Positions 18,669-30,200 of a stretch of DNA of 64,000 bases are shown here, one piece after another. Positions within the stretch are counted from its first letter, which is position 1; the number at the start of each line of letters is the position of its first letter. Made by a program: the position numbers and the translations under genes. The stretch comes from Ichthyophonus hoferi. Its lineage: Eukaryota; Opisthokonta; Ichthyosporea; Ichthyophonida; Ichthyophonidae. The notes beneath the pieces were generated by a model that was not told the origin of the DNA, did not search any database, and worked only from the letters and a program-made list of their open reading frames with translations. The DNA is taken from contig NAOQ01000108.1 of the NCBI GenBank assembly GCA_002751075.1, forward strand, positions 78,097-142,096. Reading direction: 5' to 3'.

Positions 18669-20454
18669 TGTGCAAATGGGTTTCTGGATATGTGTGTATC
18701 CAAAAAATAAGAGGTATGTCCGAAGGTCTACTGGGAATATAACCAAACCAAAAGGTATATGTTACACTATATGTTGCATAGCATTATTTACATCGCTCTA
18801 ACATTCCAAAAATAGGGACTCTCAGAATTTTTTAAGGAGAGGATGACTGGCCCTTTTTTCCCAATACGCCTTTGTGAGCCAATTAACAAACGGTATATAA
18901 GATATGGCTGCAACGTCGTAATTATTTTTAATATTATTACTAGTACAATTATATAAATATAATCATTAATTTTTGAGTATTTTCATTATTATAACTCATC
19001 TTTAATGCTAACTTATTTTATTATTAAGGTATGATATTTAGTTTGTTTTACAAGGATCCAATGGGATGTATAGATTATCAAACATTATTAGTTAATAATC
19101 ATTATGATTAGTCACTATGCGCGTTTTATATTGGTAGCTCTTTTTTAAGGTCTGTAACATATTGAAGATATTGATAAAACAACGACTAATGATTGGATTA
19201 AATACGCTTTTGACGTAACCAATGAGTGGCTAATAATGAGTGATGACTACACATTCCATCCAGTAGGAGCAACCTTATTGAATGTTGGGTGTAATAGACT
19301 ATGCTTAACCCGAGTGTGGTTGGTAGGATCTGCAGTTAAAAAGAGTTATTTTACTATTTATAGATGATGTTCCTGAATATTTTCGATGACGATAGGAAGC
19401 TACTTGGTATTTCCGGATTATTGACAAACTTTAGTTCATTTAGAAATGTAAATGCTAAAATTGGTATTAGTAAATACATTGTGAATATTCTTGGCGTCAA
19501 GAGAAGAGGCTTCGGATTCAGCATTACATATTCCATGGTATGTGACAGGTTTGCAAGTTAGACGCTACCTCACAAAATTTTAACAGTGTCCGGTCATCCC
19601 CACACCTGCTGACATTGGAAAAACACCTCCAGCAATTATATTTGTGCATGATAAATCATTTTTCATGGTATAATTACATAATAACCCCAGCAATAAAAAT
19701 ATTTGTAAGTACATTAGCGTGTTCTCTACATACTATCCATTAGTTGTAAATGTTGATTCCTTCCTCCACATGGTTTATAGAAGATGCTCTCAATATATAT
19801 AATTAAAAAATTAAAAATCAAAGCAAATAATCAGTGCTATAAAGCATCAAGCTGTTATGGTGTCAATTTATTAATTAAAGTTTATACTTACTTCATAGAG
19901 AAGTATTCAATATTTTAAGGCAATTTTTGAATATAATTATATACATGTTCATTGATCAATTTCATTAATTCATCTAGCACTAATTAATTACAAAATAAAT
20001 GAGTTGTCTAGAGCATTATATGCTTTGAAATTTCAATCCAAGGCTTGAAAAAGTAATAAAGGACCGCAAGGAACGTCGGGTTGGATGGGATACCATAAAC
20101 GTGGAGTCAAAGCTCTGTACTACCACCTGTCAAAATTTAGAGAAGAACACGCTGACTGGATCACATCAACTAATAAAATTCTAATACTTAGATTATTCCT
20201 AAATATTTCTTTGTAGTACCTGAATATATAGTTTATTTATAATAACACCAGTGTGTAACTAAATAATCATTTAATTTTGGTAGTCTGTATTTCTGAGCAT
20301 TTGGCAAGAAACGGACACCCATCCAACCAGGGTGAGAATATAACTTTCAGATTTATAAAATACTATAATGCAACTATAAAAAAACTATTGCAGAAACAAA
20401 AAATTAGATCCTATCACAGACAGAAATTTTTTGATGCTTTAAAAATATAGAATA

Positions 20455-20455
<1 letters not shown>

Positions 20456-20490
<35 letters not shown>
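20456..20490. repeat. (AT)n microsatellite
   Basis: About 17 uninterrupted AT units in intergenic DNA. Confidence 0.9.
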
Positions 20491-20492
<2 letters not shown>

Positions 20493-21163
20493 TTATAGAG
20501 AAAAAGATTAATGTTTAATTGATTAGAAAAAGACTATTAATACCCTAGTATTAAGTACGCAATTGCACTAGAAGATGGAGAAGCAGCAAACCCTTCTATT
20601 TAACATAGACATCAGTGTGAGATAGGTTATTCTGAATGTGTAAGGGTGACCCCTATTGATCAATAACCCAGCTATCAAAGTATATGTTTTTATAGTGTGT
20701 ACATCCAAATTTAGCATTTATTTTTATTTTCCTTCTTGAGGCATTCAATAGTATGTCAATTGTTAGATCATGTAACCCTCTCTCTCTTCTCTACTGTTGC
20801 CAATGAAATCCAAACCTACACAATTCGGCTCACATATTTGCACTCTACCAATAAAATAAATATATATCTGGGTGCTTTTTAAATTAAATTATTAAACCAT
20901 ATAAACAATATCTGAACATTGACGATATCTAGATGACACTATCAAAAAGTATAAAACTGTGTTGACAAACAGTTGCTATGTAATAGTTTCACATACGCTG
21001 ACCTACAAATTCATATCTATCCTCTCGTAATAATAATCTAATCATCCATCAAGTTTTCCCATAATATTCCTTTATTAAATTCCGTTCAAAATACAAAACG
21101 AAACAAGAAAAACACAAAATAGGTCCCAGAAAAAAATTCAAAAGACAGAATAAATATGTTTGA

Positions 21164-21169
21164 TTTATT
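21164..21169 (-). promoter_or_regulatory. polyadenylation signal for the 326-residue gene
   Basis: Minus-strand AATAAA 34 bases beyond the stop codon; a short 3' untranslated region is implied. Confidence 0.45.
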
Positions 21170-21202
21170 GATTAGTAGTTGCAAAAAAAAATTACACCAC
21201 AT

Positions 21203-22183
21203 CTAGAGCCCACTTAGTCCTCTTCCCCTTCGACGGGTCCTATTTCCCCTCACCCCCCTCCCCCTGCCTCTTCCTCTATCACCTGATTGTTCACTAGTTC
21301 CTTGCTCTGATTTGGGCGAGTTTGTAGTTATTATCACCGAGCCATCAGGATTAACACACTCTTCTATGCTACTAACATTTTGTATTTTCATTTTCTTTGT
21401 AAGTTGTCTCATCTCCTTTTTATCGTTTATTTTTGCTTCATTGTCAGTATCGGAAGAAAAACCTTCCTCCCACTCTTCATCCGAGCTTGAGATTCCTTTC
21501 TCCACTTCACTTCCCTTACTTTTTAGGTTTTTCCTTGGTTTTTTGTGTGCTTTCCCACTCCGCAATGAGCCTCCAACACCTTCTCCGTCTTCACCTTCAG
21601 TACTTTCTAAATCTTCTTGCTCGCTCTCGCTTCTACAGACCCTTTTTCTCATAACCATTTCAATACGCAGAGATACCTTTATAGGAGCATGCTTAACGTC
21701 TAATACTTGAATACTTATTTTTGTTCCTTTAGAAACATGACGTAAAAGCCCCCCACCCTCTCGCAAAATATCAACATATTCGATGTTAAGATCAGTTTCT
21801 AAAACTAAGTAAATGAACTCGCGCATCTGTGGACACACTTCTGCATTTTCCCCTTCCTTTAGTATTTTTTCCATGTTTTGATTGAATGAACGCCAAGTAC
21901 TGATTTGATTAGAAGTGGTGAGTGTTTGATTGTTTCCGATTATGGGCCTGACATCAATAAGATAATAACCTGGTTTCTGCACGGTATATATCCCGTTTGC
22001 CGCATCAAATTCTTTAGGGAGTGTTGTTGTTCGTGTGTAGGGTGTTCCTTTGTTTTCTTCCTCAACGGTAGTGTAATTTTTATATAATTTTCGACCTGGA
22101 ATTCCATCACAGGATGAAGTAACAGTTTTGCTCCCGTGGCTTATTGCCACAACATCCTGTGACCTTTCTTTTGTTTGTTCCAT
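21203..22183 (-). CDS. unrecognised 326-residue protein with acidic middle and RG-rich tail
   Basis: An uninterrupted frame of 326 codons, far longer than the chance frames around it. Residues 1-180 look folded, with alternating hydrophobic segments (YTVQKPGYYLIDVRP near 86-100, REFIYLVLETDLNIEYVDIL near 142-161, and KISIQVLDVKHAPIKVSLRI near 173-192). About 198-265 are acidic and Ser-rich with basic patches, resembling nuclear linker sequence. The last 25 residues are GRGRGRGVRG and similar, an RGG-type nucleic-acid-binding or methylation tail. I do not recognise the N-terminal domain. The layout suggests a nuclear or RNA-associated protein, which is inference. It diverges from NUDT22 with 805 bases between the start codons. 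One exon, or at least one exon for all coding sequence. Confidence 0.75.
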   Translation of the reverse strand: MEQTKERSQDVVAISHGSKTVTSSCDGIPGRKLYKNYTTVEEENKGTPYTRTTTLPKEFDAANGIYTVQKPGYYLIDVRPIIGNNQTLTTSNQISTWRSFNQNMEKILKEGENAEVCPQMREFIYLVLETDLNIEYVDILREGGGLLRHVSKGTKISIQVLDVKHAPIKVSLRIEMVMRKRVCRSESEQEDLESTEGEDGEGVGGSLRSGKAHKKPRKNLKSKGSEVEKGISSSDEEWEEGFSSDTDNEAKINDKKEMRQLTKKMKIQNVSSIEECVNPDGSVIITTNSPKSEQGTSEQSGDRGRGRGRGVRGNRTRRRGRGLSGL

Positions 22184-22264
22184 ATTCAGTCGTTGCAGCT
22201 GTATTTACAATTTCATACCATTATTAATAAAAGCAACCAAATGAGATGTGGTAGATTAGAAGCC

Positions 22265-22299
<35 letters not shown>

Positions 22300-22988
22300 T
22301 TGTGTATGTGTACTTGTGAGGAGGTGAACTAACGCGGAACCTTCAAGCCAAGACAAACGGGGCTTATTAGAGAAGATCAATACTATGTACATGCGTACGC
22401 GTACATGCGATTAACCTCAATTATAAAGTATGATTAGACTTCAGGGTTATAAATATTATTTTTGATAGTTGCAACTGGTTGATACTAATCTAAAGTTGTC
22501 TATTTGTTTTTACTATTATAATTCACTATTATTGGTAGAGAATCACAAGTTTTATTTGAAGATACCTGTATATAGGTAGGCGCTTAAATTAAGTGTTAAA
22601 TAAATGCATTATAACTTATCTGACAATGAGAAAGATACCGTTAGACCTAATAAATATAAGACTATAAGGATATTAAAAGAGGAGACAATTAAAATGCATA
22701 AAAAAATATAAGAAGCACAGCACATATTATACATATATTATTGACAAGGATAGCCTGGCTCAAGACAATATATTTTTTTTTAAAAAAAAGGTGGATAAAA
22801 ATTAAATGCCCAATACAAAGTAGTAGTAACCCTGAACTTTTGAGATTAAAATTAGATAAGCGGCTATCCTTTAAAGTAATGTAGGTTAAATTTGTTTATA
22901 CTCTTGATTCGACATAATTACCCGTATTTATTATTGTATTGGTACGATCTGTATCACTTCTTTTTGGTTTATTTCTTTATTTAAAAAG
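22184..22988. promoter_or_regulatory. divergent upstream region of the 326-residue gene and NUDT22
   Basis: The 0.8 kb between two divergent start codons must hold both promoters. An inverted CCAAT box (ATTGG, 22938-22942) lies 47 bases before the NUDT22 start. No other element can be named with confidence. Confidence 0.4.
22265..22299. repeat. (TA)n(TG)n compound microsatellite
   Basis: TA units run directly into TG units about 80 bases upstream of the 326-residue gene, inside the shared divergent upstream region. Likely length-variable. Confidence 0.85.
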
Positions 22989-25094
22989 ATGGAAGACACT
23001 TTTGACTATGAGAAGAACGATGACTATCAAGTACTCTTCAAAATTAGCCCACCAGCCAGACTGGGTGATTCCTGGTTTGTGGCCAAACTAAACAGCAAGT
23101 ACAACAGGACGCCTCACCCCAAGGTCGACTTGGAGGTAAGGGAAACTGTCAAATAGTGTTTTTACTTTACTTTTTTTTTTCTCTTCCATTTTTTTCTGCA
23201 TATTTAATTTCATTAATTATGACTCTTACTATCATTTATTAATTGCCCGAATCTTCTATCATAAGATACACCACCACACTCGGGCGTAAGAAATTTTTCT
23301 TCTTTTTTCGGTTTGCATTTAGGCTTTCAATTGTTGTAGAAATTTGTAGTGTTGTTTGTTTATTTTCTCCTGTCATCATTCTTATTTCATGTGTGCAATT
23401 TTTTTTTCATAAGTATTTGTTGTTGTTTTCTCTTGATCTCAATCAACGAGCCCCAATATACTTCTCTTATACTTTACCACACCGTGTTTCATTGATTTAC
23501 TCTTGTCAGGTGACTGCAGAATAAGATTGATGAAATGTGGATTGATAAGCAAAAGAAGCTTGGCAAAGCACTCTGGAACGCCACCAAATTTCGACTGCAC
23601 AGTTATGGCGTGGAAAAAGGAGTGTGGTTTATTAACCTTGGACTGACTGATTACAAAACATTTCAAGGTATTTTATGTGTTGAAGTAGTTTCACTTTCCC
23701 TCTTTCGCTTATCTTTTCAAAACAAAAAACTGTCCTTCTCTTCTTACCGCTCCATTATATTTAGGCTTTTGCCTATTTGCCTGTACGCATATGTTTTTAT
23801 TGTTTTTCAGTCACTACATTGATAATCAAACCATCTCCGTCTATGACATCATAACAATCATAAGTATTAAAGAATGTCTGTAGAACGATACAATTTAATT
23901 AAGTCTGCTCACCTTTTTGCACAGAATGTTAGCCGACACCTATTATTACATACGATAGTAACTCTGTGAATATAAATATCCATTCCTACAGGTACCAACA
24001 GGTACTGTGCAGATCCCCTCACCGTCTTTGGCAACATCTCTCACATCTCCATGAATTTGGGCTGTGCCTGCTATGTAATAACCAAGGATAACATGATCCC
24101 CTTACTTGTACGCAGTAATAAAGTTGGGGAAGGGGCTGGAATGATGTGTCTGCCTGGGGGCCACGGGGAACCATCTCGCATAGGACTCGACGTGAGTAAG
24201 CATTTCTTCAATTACACATTTAGTTTACTTTTGGAAGCACATATGACTTTGCTTGTACATATATTTTGTTCTAATATAGACACGCTATCTCATAATTGTT
24301 ATTTCTTTACTACAATATTCCTTTTGATGTCACTTTACACCCCCTTACTAATTACATATCTGCTCCTATCTGCTACCGTTCCCCTATAAAAATTCTTATC
24401 TCCCTCTTTCCTAATTTTTTCTCATTCCTTCTTTCCCCTTAGTTTGATATTTATTTCAATGTGTATGGCACTTGCCAGTTAGCATTGCTTAGGCATTCCT
24501 GCATATTTATACGATCATATATGTTACATGCTATTTATATTTTAGGTGAAATTCGTTATCTGTGGCACATTCAAATTTTTAGAAAAACATTTTTGAATAA
24601 TGATATATTACACGGTTTAAATCCCAACTACCGCATTCCCAGACCCAACTACTGATATACACGTTACTTATGTTTTCTTGAACCTGCCTCACAATTGTAT
24701 CTTCCTCCTCCCACAGGCCATCACTGATTTGGATGATAAACAAGTAGACCAGGGCTTACTTATGCGGGAGCTGTTTGAGAGTATCCTTCTAGAAGCTATT
24801 GAAGAACTGCATGTCGATCAGTGCCTATTTGACAAGCCAAACATGACTATGGTTGGCTTGGTGGAAAGGATTCATGATCATCGTCCACAGCTTGTTCTAC
24901 AAGTGAGCTGTAGCCTAACTGCACCCGAAATAGAGGCCACATGGAAAAAGAATAGCCCGCTGGAACAAAACTGTGAAGCAGAAGACCTCTTGTTTTTGCC
25001 TGTAGAAAAGTTGAGAGAAACAGTTCACTCCGGACTGGTGAATGGGAAAAGGTTGATGCCAGAACATAGGGCAGCATTAAGTCTTTTTCTATAA
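22989..25094 (+). CDS. NUDT22: NUDT22-like UDP-sugar diphosphatase
   Basis: Vertebrate NUDT22 is a Nudix-fold enzyme that hydrolyses UDP-glucose and UDP-galactose to UMP and sugar phosphate. Four exons splice cleanly: 22989-23135, 23520-23667, 23992-24191 and 24717-25094, giving 290 residues (human 303). Matching landmarks are MWIDKQKKL...WNATKFRLHS (human [21 protein letters not shown]), the GLTDYKTFQGTN block, ADPL, a CLPGGHGEP loop and a helix MRELFESILLEAIEEL standing where the classical REUXEEXGU sits. As in known NUDT22, an insertion separates the glycine-rich loop from that helix. The C terminus VQCSLT-like strand is QVSCSLTAPEI. The fourth exon begins exactly at the insertion. Identity as NUDT22 is strong; substrate use is inferred from the family. 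Confidence 0.92.
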
Positions 25095-27293
25095 TCACTG
25101 GATTGTTTGTTTGAGGAGAGTTCGTTGGTTCATTAGTTGAATTGATGATGTTTGGAAGTCCATCCATTAATTCCAATTTGGTCATCTAGTTTGATTTTTA
25201 GTTAATTAACTGTATCCTTTTATAAACATTCAGCCGTCTCCTTTTGTTTTTCTGGAATTAAATTATGTGATGGATATATATTATGTGCTGCGGGTCTACT
25301 GATGGTTACCATAATACAGGCACGGGTCATGAAACTAATATAGAGAACTGAGGAAATTTTGGCGAAAAAGAGCAGGAACTTGTAGGAATTTCAAAATAAA
25401 AATAATAAAAATAAAAAATAAAATTGAGGAAGAAAACCAAGGAAGCAGCTAGAACTTTATAAAGTTTTGGGAGAAGGTTAAATAAATGAAAAAGAAGGAT
25501 GAAGGAACAAACTAAGATAATGTTAATGTAAGACAACCATAATCTTATCATCAGATACAAAAACATTGGAATGACTTTGACTAACACGCTTTTTCCTTAA
25601 TACTAGATGTAAAATAGTATAACAGAATTTATTAATCCACAATTAAAATATATGCTACAAGATACTAGGTTATAAAGCAAAATTACAAAATATCCGTTTA
25701 ATAACGGCAATTTTAAAGATATGATCAAATTAAAATAATAGCAACTGACCATTTACTAAGAAACAGGATAATGATATGAAATTAACATTGACCTATTATA
25801 TTTATAAGGTGATAGATTCAAGGAAAGAGTTAAACGGTGAAGCTATTGTGGTTATACGACGCTTATCAAATTAATAAATTTCTATTTATATTTTGACTCA
25901 TATGGCTAATATATTTAATGATGTAGAAAAAGAAATGATAAAGAGATAAGATAATAGTAAGTTATAAGGAGAGAGAAATATTATGAGAGCCGGAAAAACG
26001 GGTTTACCACAGACTGGTGAATAAATAGATTGAATGGCTCAATGTGAAACCAGAAAATAACGCTTAACAGTTAGCATTACAAGATGGAAATGGAAAATAA
26101 ATAAATAATATCTCTCCTTGATTGGCCTATCAGGTATCTAAACCTGCCCATTGGTGCCCTCCATTGATGTCTTCTTGTTTTGCAAGCCCAGAAGGGGAAA
26201 AAAGACAAGCAACTCGATCCATAACTGCCCAGTTGAATATCAAATGTAATATTTCAGGATTTATTCTGATGTTATCCACGAAAATAAATAAAACAAAATT
26301 TTATACTACTGTCTATCTGTGATTGAAAGTAGGACTATAAAAATAAGAATAAACTACTGAATCTATATAGTAGAGTCAATTATGCAATCAAAACATGACC
26401 ATAAAAAAAAACTATATAGATAAGCAAACAATCCTTATACTCAATATTTTTTTTGCGGTAATGTTTTAATTAAACCAAACTTTTCCCTATTAATTTTAGC
26501 AATGTTTAATACTTAAAGGTTAAAATAAATTATGTATCCACAAAGTAAAATTTCTATATAGAAATCATCTCATTCCAAAATCTGCTTAATACGTACGGAG
26601 TAGAAAGTACCAGAAAATTATAATAGGCCAATCAAAAACTATTAAAACGCATTCCAACATTAAAAGCAATATTTTACTTGTTGTTCTAGATTGAGCGCCA
26701 AATCTATAACTGTAAAAAGATTAAGTATACGGGAAAATTTCTGTACAAATATTTAAAATATGAAACAGTTATTTTAAATATTTATTTAAATTTGTAGTTA
26801 TCTCAAAATAAATACAAATTATTTGCAAATGTATAAAAACTCGCCCAGTAATCCAAGCGCTTATTGACATTCCATCGGAGGTAGGTAAGAGCAGGGTAAA
26901 TATATTATATGAGTTCGGCGACAGATGTCTACTACTATCTTTGACTTTTTGTTTTTGTCGATATATAGGCGCAAGCAACTTGTAATAGCAGCATAGGCTG
27001 CGTAAATTCTAAATAACTGTCTTGAGACAACAGTGACCTTGAAATACATAAAGGTTTTTCCTTTGTATTACATAGTATACACAATCTTACAAAAGATGTT
27101 ACTGTTAACTCCATATGAAGATAAGTAGGATTAAAATAAATATGAAGCAATCATAGAATATCCCTGGATTAAGACAAACAAATAAAAGATATAAGTAACT
27201 GTGTTATTTAAATTGTTCAATTTTGATTATAAAGACAATTATAACTTCCGTATCTACATCTTTTCAAGAGCCAAGCTAAAATATAAAGTGACC
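25095..27293. other. intergenic, no gene seen
   Basis: Contains ATTAAA at 25257-25262, a possible NUDT22 poly(A) signal. The rest is AT-rich with no exon-like segment; frames at 25327-25587 and 26769-27150 on the minus strand are low-complexity or unsupported. Confidence 0.45.
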
Positions 27294-30200
27294 ATGGCAG
27301 TTTGGAAAATTTTAACGCTTCTAGTCTTTTCATTGTTTTCAACAATTGTACTAAGTGAACGTAAGTATTTTCATGTGATGATGTTCTGCAATTTATTGTT
27401 ATTTGCATATAGTCGGTATTAAATATTAAACTAATTCAACAAATATATATCATTGTGTGTATAAGCATCACTCGTTTCAATATTTTATTTTTTATGTGCA
27501 TATTGGTATAATAAATATATAAGCTATTGATACTAACACAGTTTTAGGAAAATAGCGTAAATAAAGGTTGACAATTTTTAAAAAATCAATGGAGGAAAGC
27601 ACAGCATAGACAAAATGCATAGTTTACTGGAGTGAGTTTTATTTTATTTGGCTCCGATATAAATATATATCAAATAAAACAATATAGGTAGGGGGCAAGT
27701 GGTTAAGAACTGAGGTTACCGCATCTACTCGTTTTATTGCCGTTTAAAGTATAAATAGTAAAAAGATTAATTCAACGTAAGCCTATTGTCAGAGTAATGC
27801 AAAACGACAAGATTTTAGTAGAGAAAAACCTTTGAAGGAAGACTCCCATAATATAAATTATGTAGTTCAATTGGGTCTGCACACTGAAAAATAAAAAGCA
27901 ATAATATTAATAATAATAATAACGTGCTTGAGGAGAAAAACCCTAGAAAAAGAAATATGTCACGTTAAATTTTAAAATGCAAAAACTTGATGCGCATACA
28001 TATTTAGCATAGGTAGACTAAAGCCAGCTAAACATTTTTATAAAATTATACTTTTAAAAAAAGATATTGTCATATATCTATCTATGTACTTATTAGTGCA
28101 TTTATACAGGTCCCCAAAACCATAAATAAAACTCTTTCCTAATACTAGTATGATTACTTATACATTCAAAAATAATATATTGATATTCACAATATTGCTG
28201 ACTCATGACCATATATGTATAAAGAATCAATATTGTTAGCACCATACAAACACGTTGTAAGCCTTATATCAATCTCATGATTCTATTTCCATTCAGACAA
28301 CATGCTTATTTATTTTTACATATTTATTTTTACCAGGCTATTCCTCCTCTATATTCCAATATACAACTTAAAAACCGACATATTTTATAGACTGTCCCCC
28401 AGGTTATGCGCTTTCAGAATTTCGATGTCGAAACGTCAATGAATGTGCCATGGGGATTGATAACTGCGATGAAGCAGCACGTTGCTCTGATAATACTGGA
28501 TCCTTTACATGTACCTGTATAAATGAAAAAACGGGAGATGGAGTGCAATGTAAGTGTATTCTACGTTTAATAGAATATTCAATCGTTCTGTAAACCATTC
28601 GGATTGCAATATTGTTTAAAATGTTTTTTTTCTTTTTCTTGTTCTTTTGATTCATATATGTATATCTTTATATAGGCGTGAGAGAAACAAAGCTGACAAA
28701 TATTTGCTGTGCTTATTGTTCTTGATTTTCAAAAGAAAGTACCACGCGATATTGACTTTTTCCATCGTAGATGTTGAAAATAATTTGCAATGTTAGAGAT
28801 ATATTTACATATGTTGGAACAGAATCATTTTATATTATTATCTTTTTGTTTAGGAATATAATGCCGGAATCATGAGCATATATATATGCAAGTTTATTAA
28901 ACAATTGTCTTTTTTTTTTTAGAAATGCGATGGTCAAAAGAAAAGTATATTTAGACATTGAATACCGTTTTACATCCCGTTATTTTTATATTTTAAGCTA
29001 TGTACTAATATTTTTCACTTCAACCACCATTGTACGTGTTTCAAAGTAAATTTCAACTTTGAAACTGTAAAATAATTCCTAAAAGCAAATAAAGCTTAGT
29101 TGTATATCATTTCAAATGGTAAATTATGTAGACCATCATCCCAATACTTCCAGTGCCTGCTAAAATATTTTTAATTGTAAATCAGCATGCTCCAGCGAAT
29201 ATATTTACCTAAATAAAATTATGCATTACATGAACGGCTTACCAACATTGCGTAATTATATTTTCTTTGTTGTTATAAATATTAACATACTTAGGATTAT
29301 TATGTACGTTGTCTGTTTCAATATAATACTATATTTATTTATATTTATTATATTTTAATTTTTTATTTGCTACTTTCCTTTATACAAACAGCTTTATGAT
29401 TCCATGCGTATCATGATGTAGCATTTTTTTATTACATGATATTTTTATGTTCTTGTTTTATGCCACTTTTTCTTCTTTCTGCGTGTTTGATTTCATTATA
29501 CTATACTCTTTCTTGTCGTATGATACCAATAATCTCATGCCATCTCCATCTACACTTGTCATAGGCTATGATATAGACAAATGCGCAGTTCCTGAGCTTA
29601 ACCATTGTGATATCTCTGCTACCTGTAAGTCTCAGGAAAACAGCACCCTCTCATGTGCCTGTAATACAGGGTACACCGGCGATGGAAAAACTTGTACAAG
29701 TATTTTCAGTAAGATCTCTTTTTTAACTCTAATTTGGTTTTTAGTGAAATAAAAAATACCAATATAACCAAATAAGTTTTTTTTTGCACCACAGACGTAC
29801 CTGCTATATATCTACATAAGATATAATTTACTCATGGACAAATGTACACTATCAACCTACCAGGATGTCTTTATTATTTTAGGGTTTTTCTTTCTAACTA
29901 TCTTATGCAAAACATTATTTTTATATTATTTATAGCATCTATCACAGTATTTTAAATTAAAATAAACATTAACATTTTTAACCGTCTTTGATATTCAAGA
30001 TACATAGGGCAAGATATTGTGTTTTTGGCCTAATAAAAAATGCGCACTTTGAAATTGCGTAAGTTCACACAAAATACCTTGCCATCACAGAAAAGAAAAA
30101 GAGTGAATGTGACAACTTTGTTACCAATGACTGTAGTAACCATGCTATTTGTACTGACCTAAATCCAACGGGACATGTATGCATGTGTAAAGAGGGGTTC

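Larger units (their letters stand above)
18669..21202. other. long intergenic stretch, no gene seen
   Basis: A CCAAT box (18879-18883) lies about 210 bases upstream of the membrane-protein start. The only longer frames (about 60-65 codons, 19354-19561) occur on both strands of the same segment and have no splice support. A 35-base (AT)n run sits at 20456-20490. Confidence 0.45.

Noticed and set aside
19354-19561. Overlapping frames of 60 and 65 codons on opposite strands
   Set aside because: Neither has exon signals or recognised similarity.
21312-21710. 132-codon plus-strand frame
   Set aside because: Antisense shadow of the 326-residue minus-strand gene.
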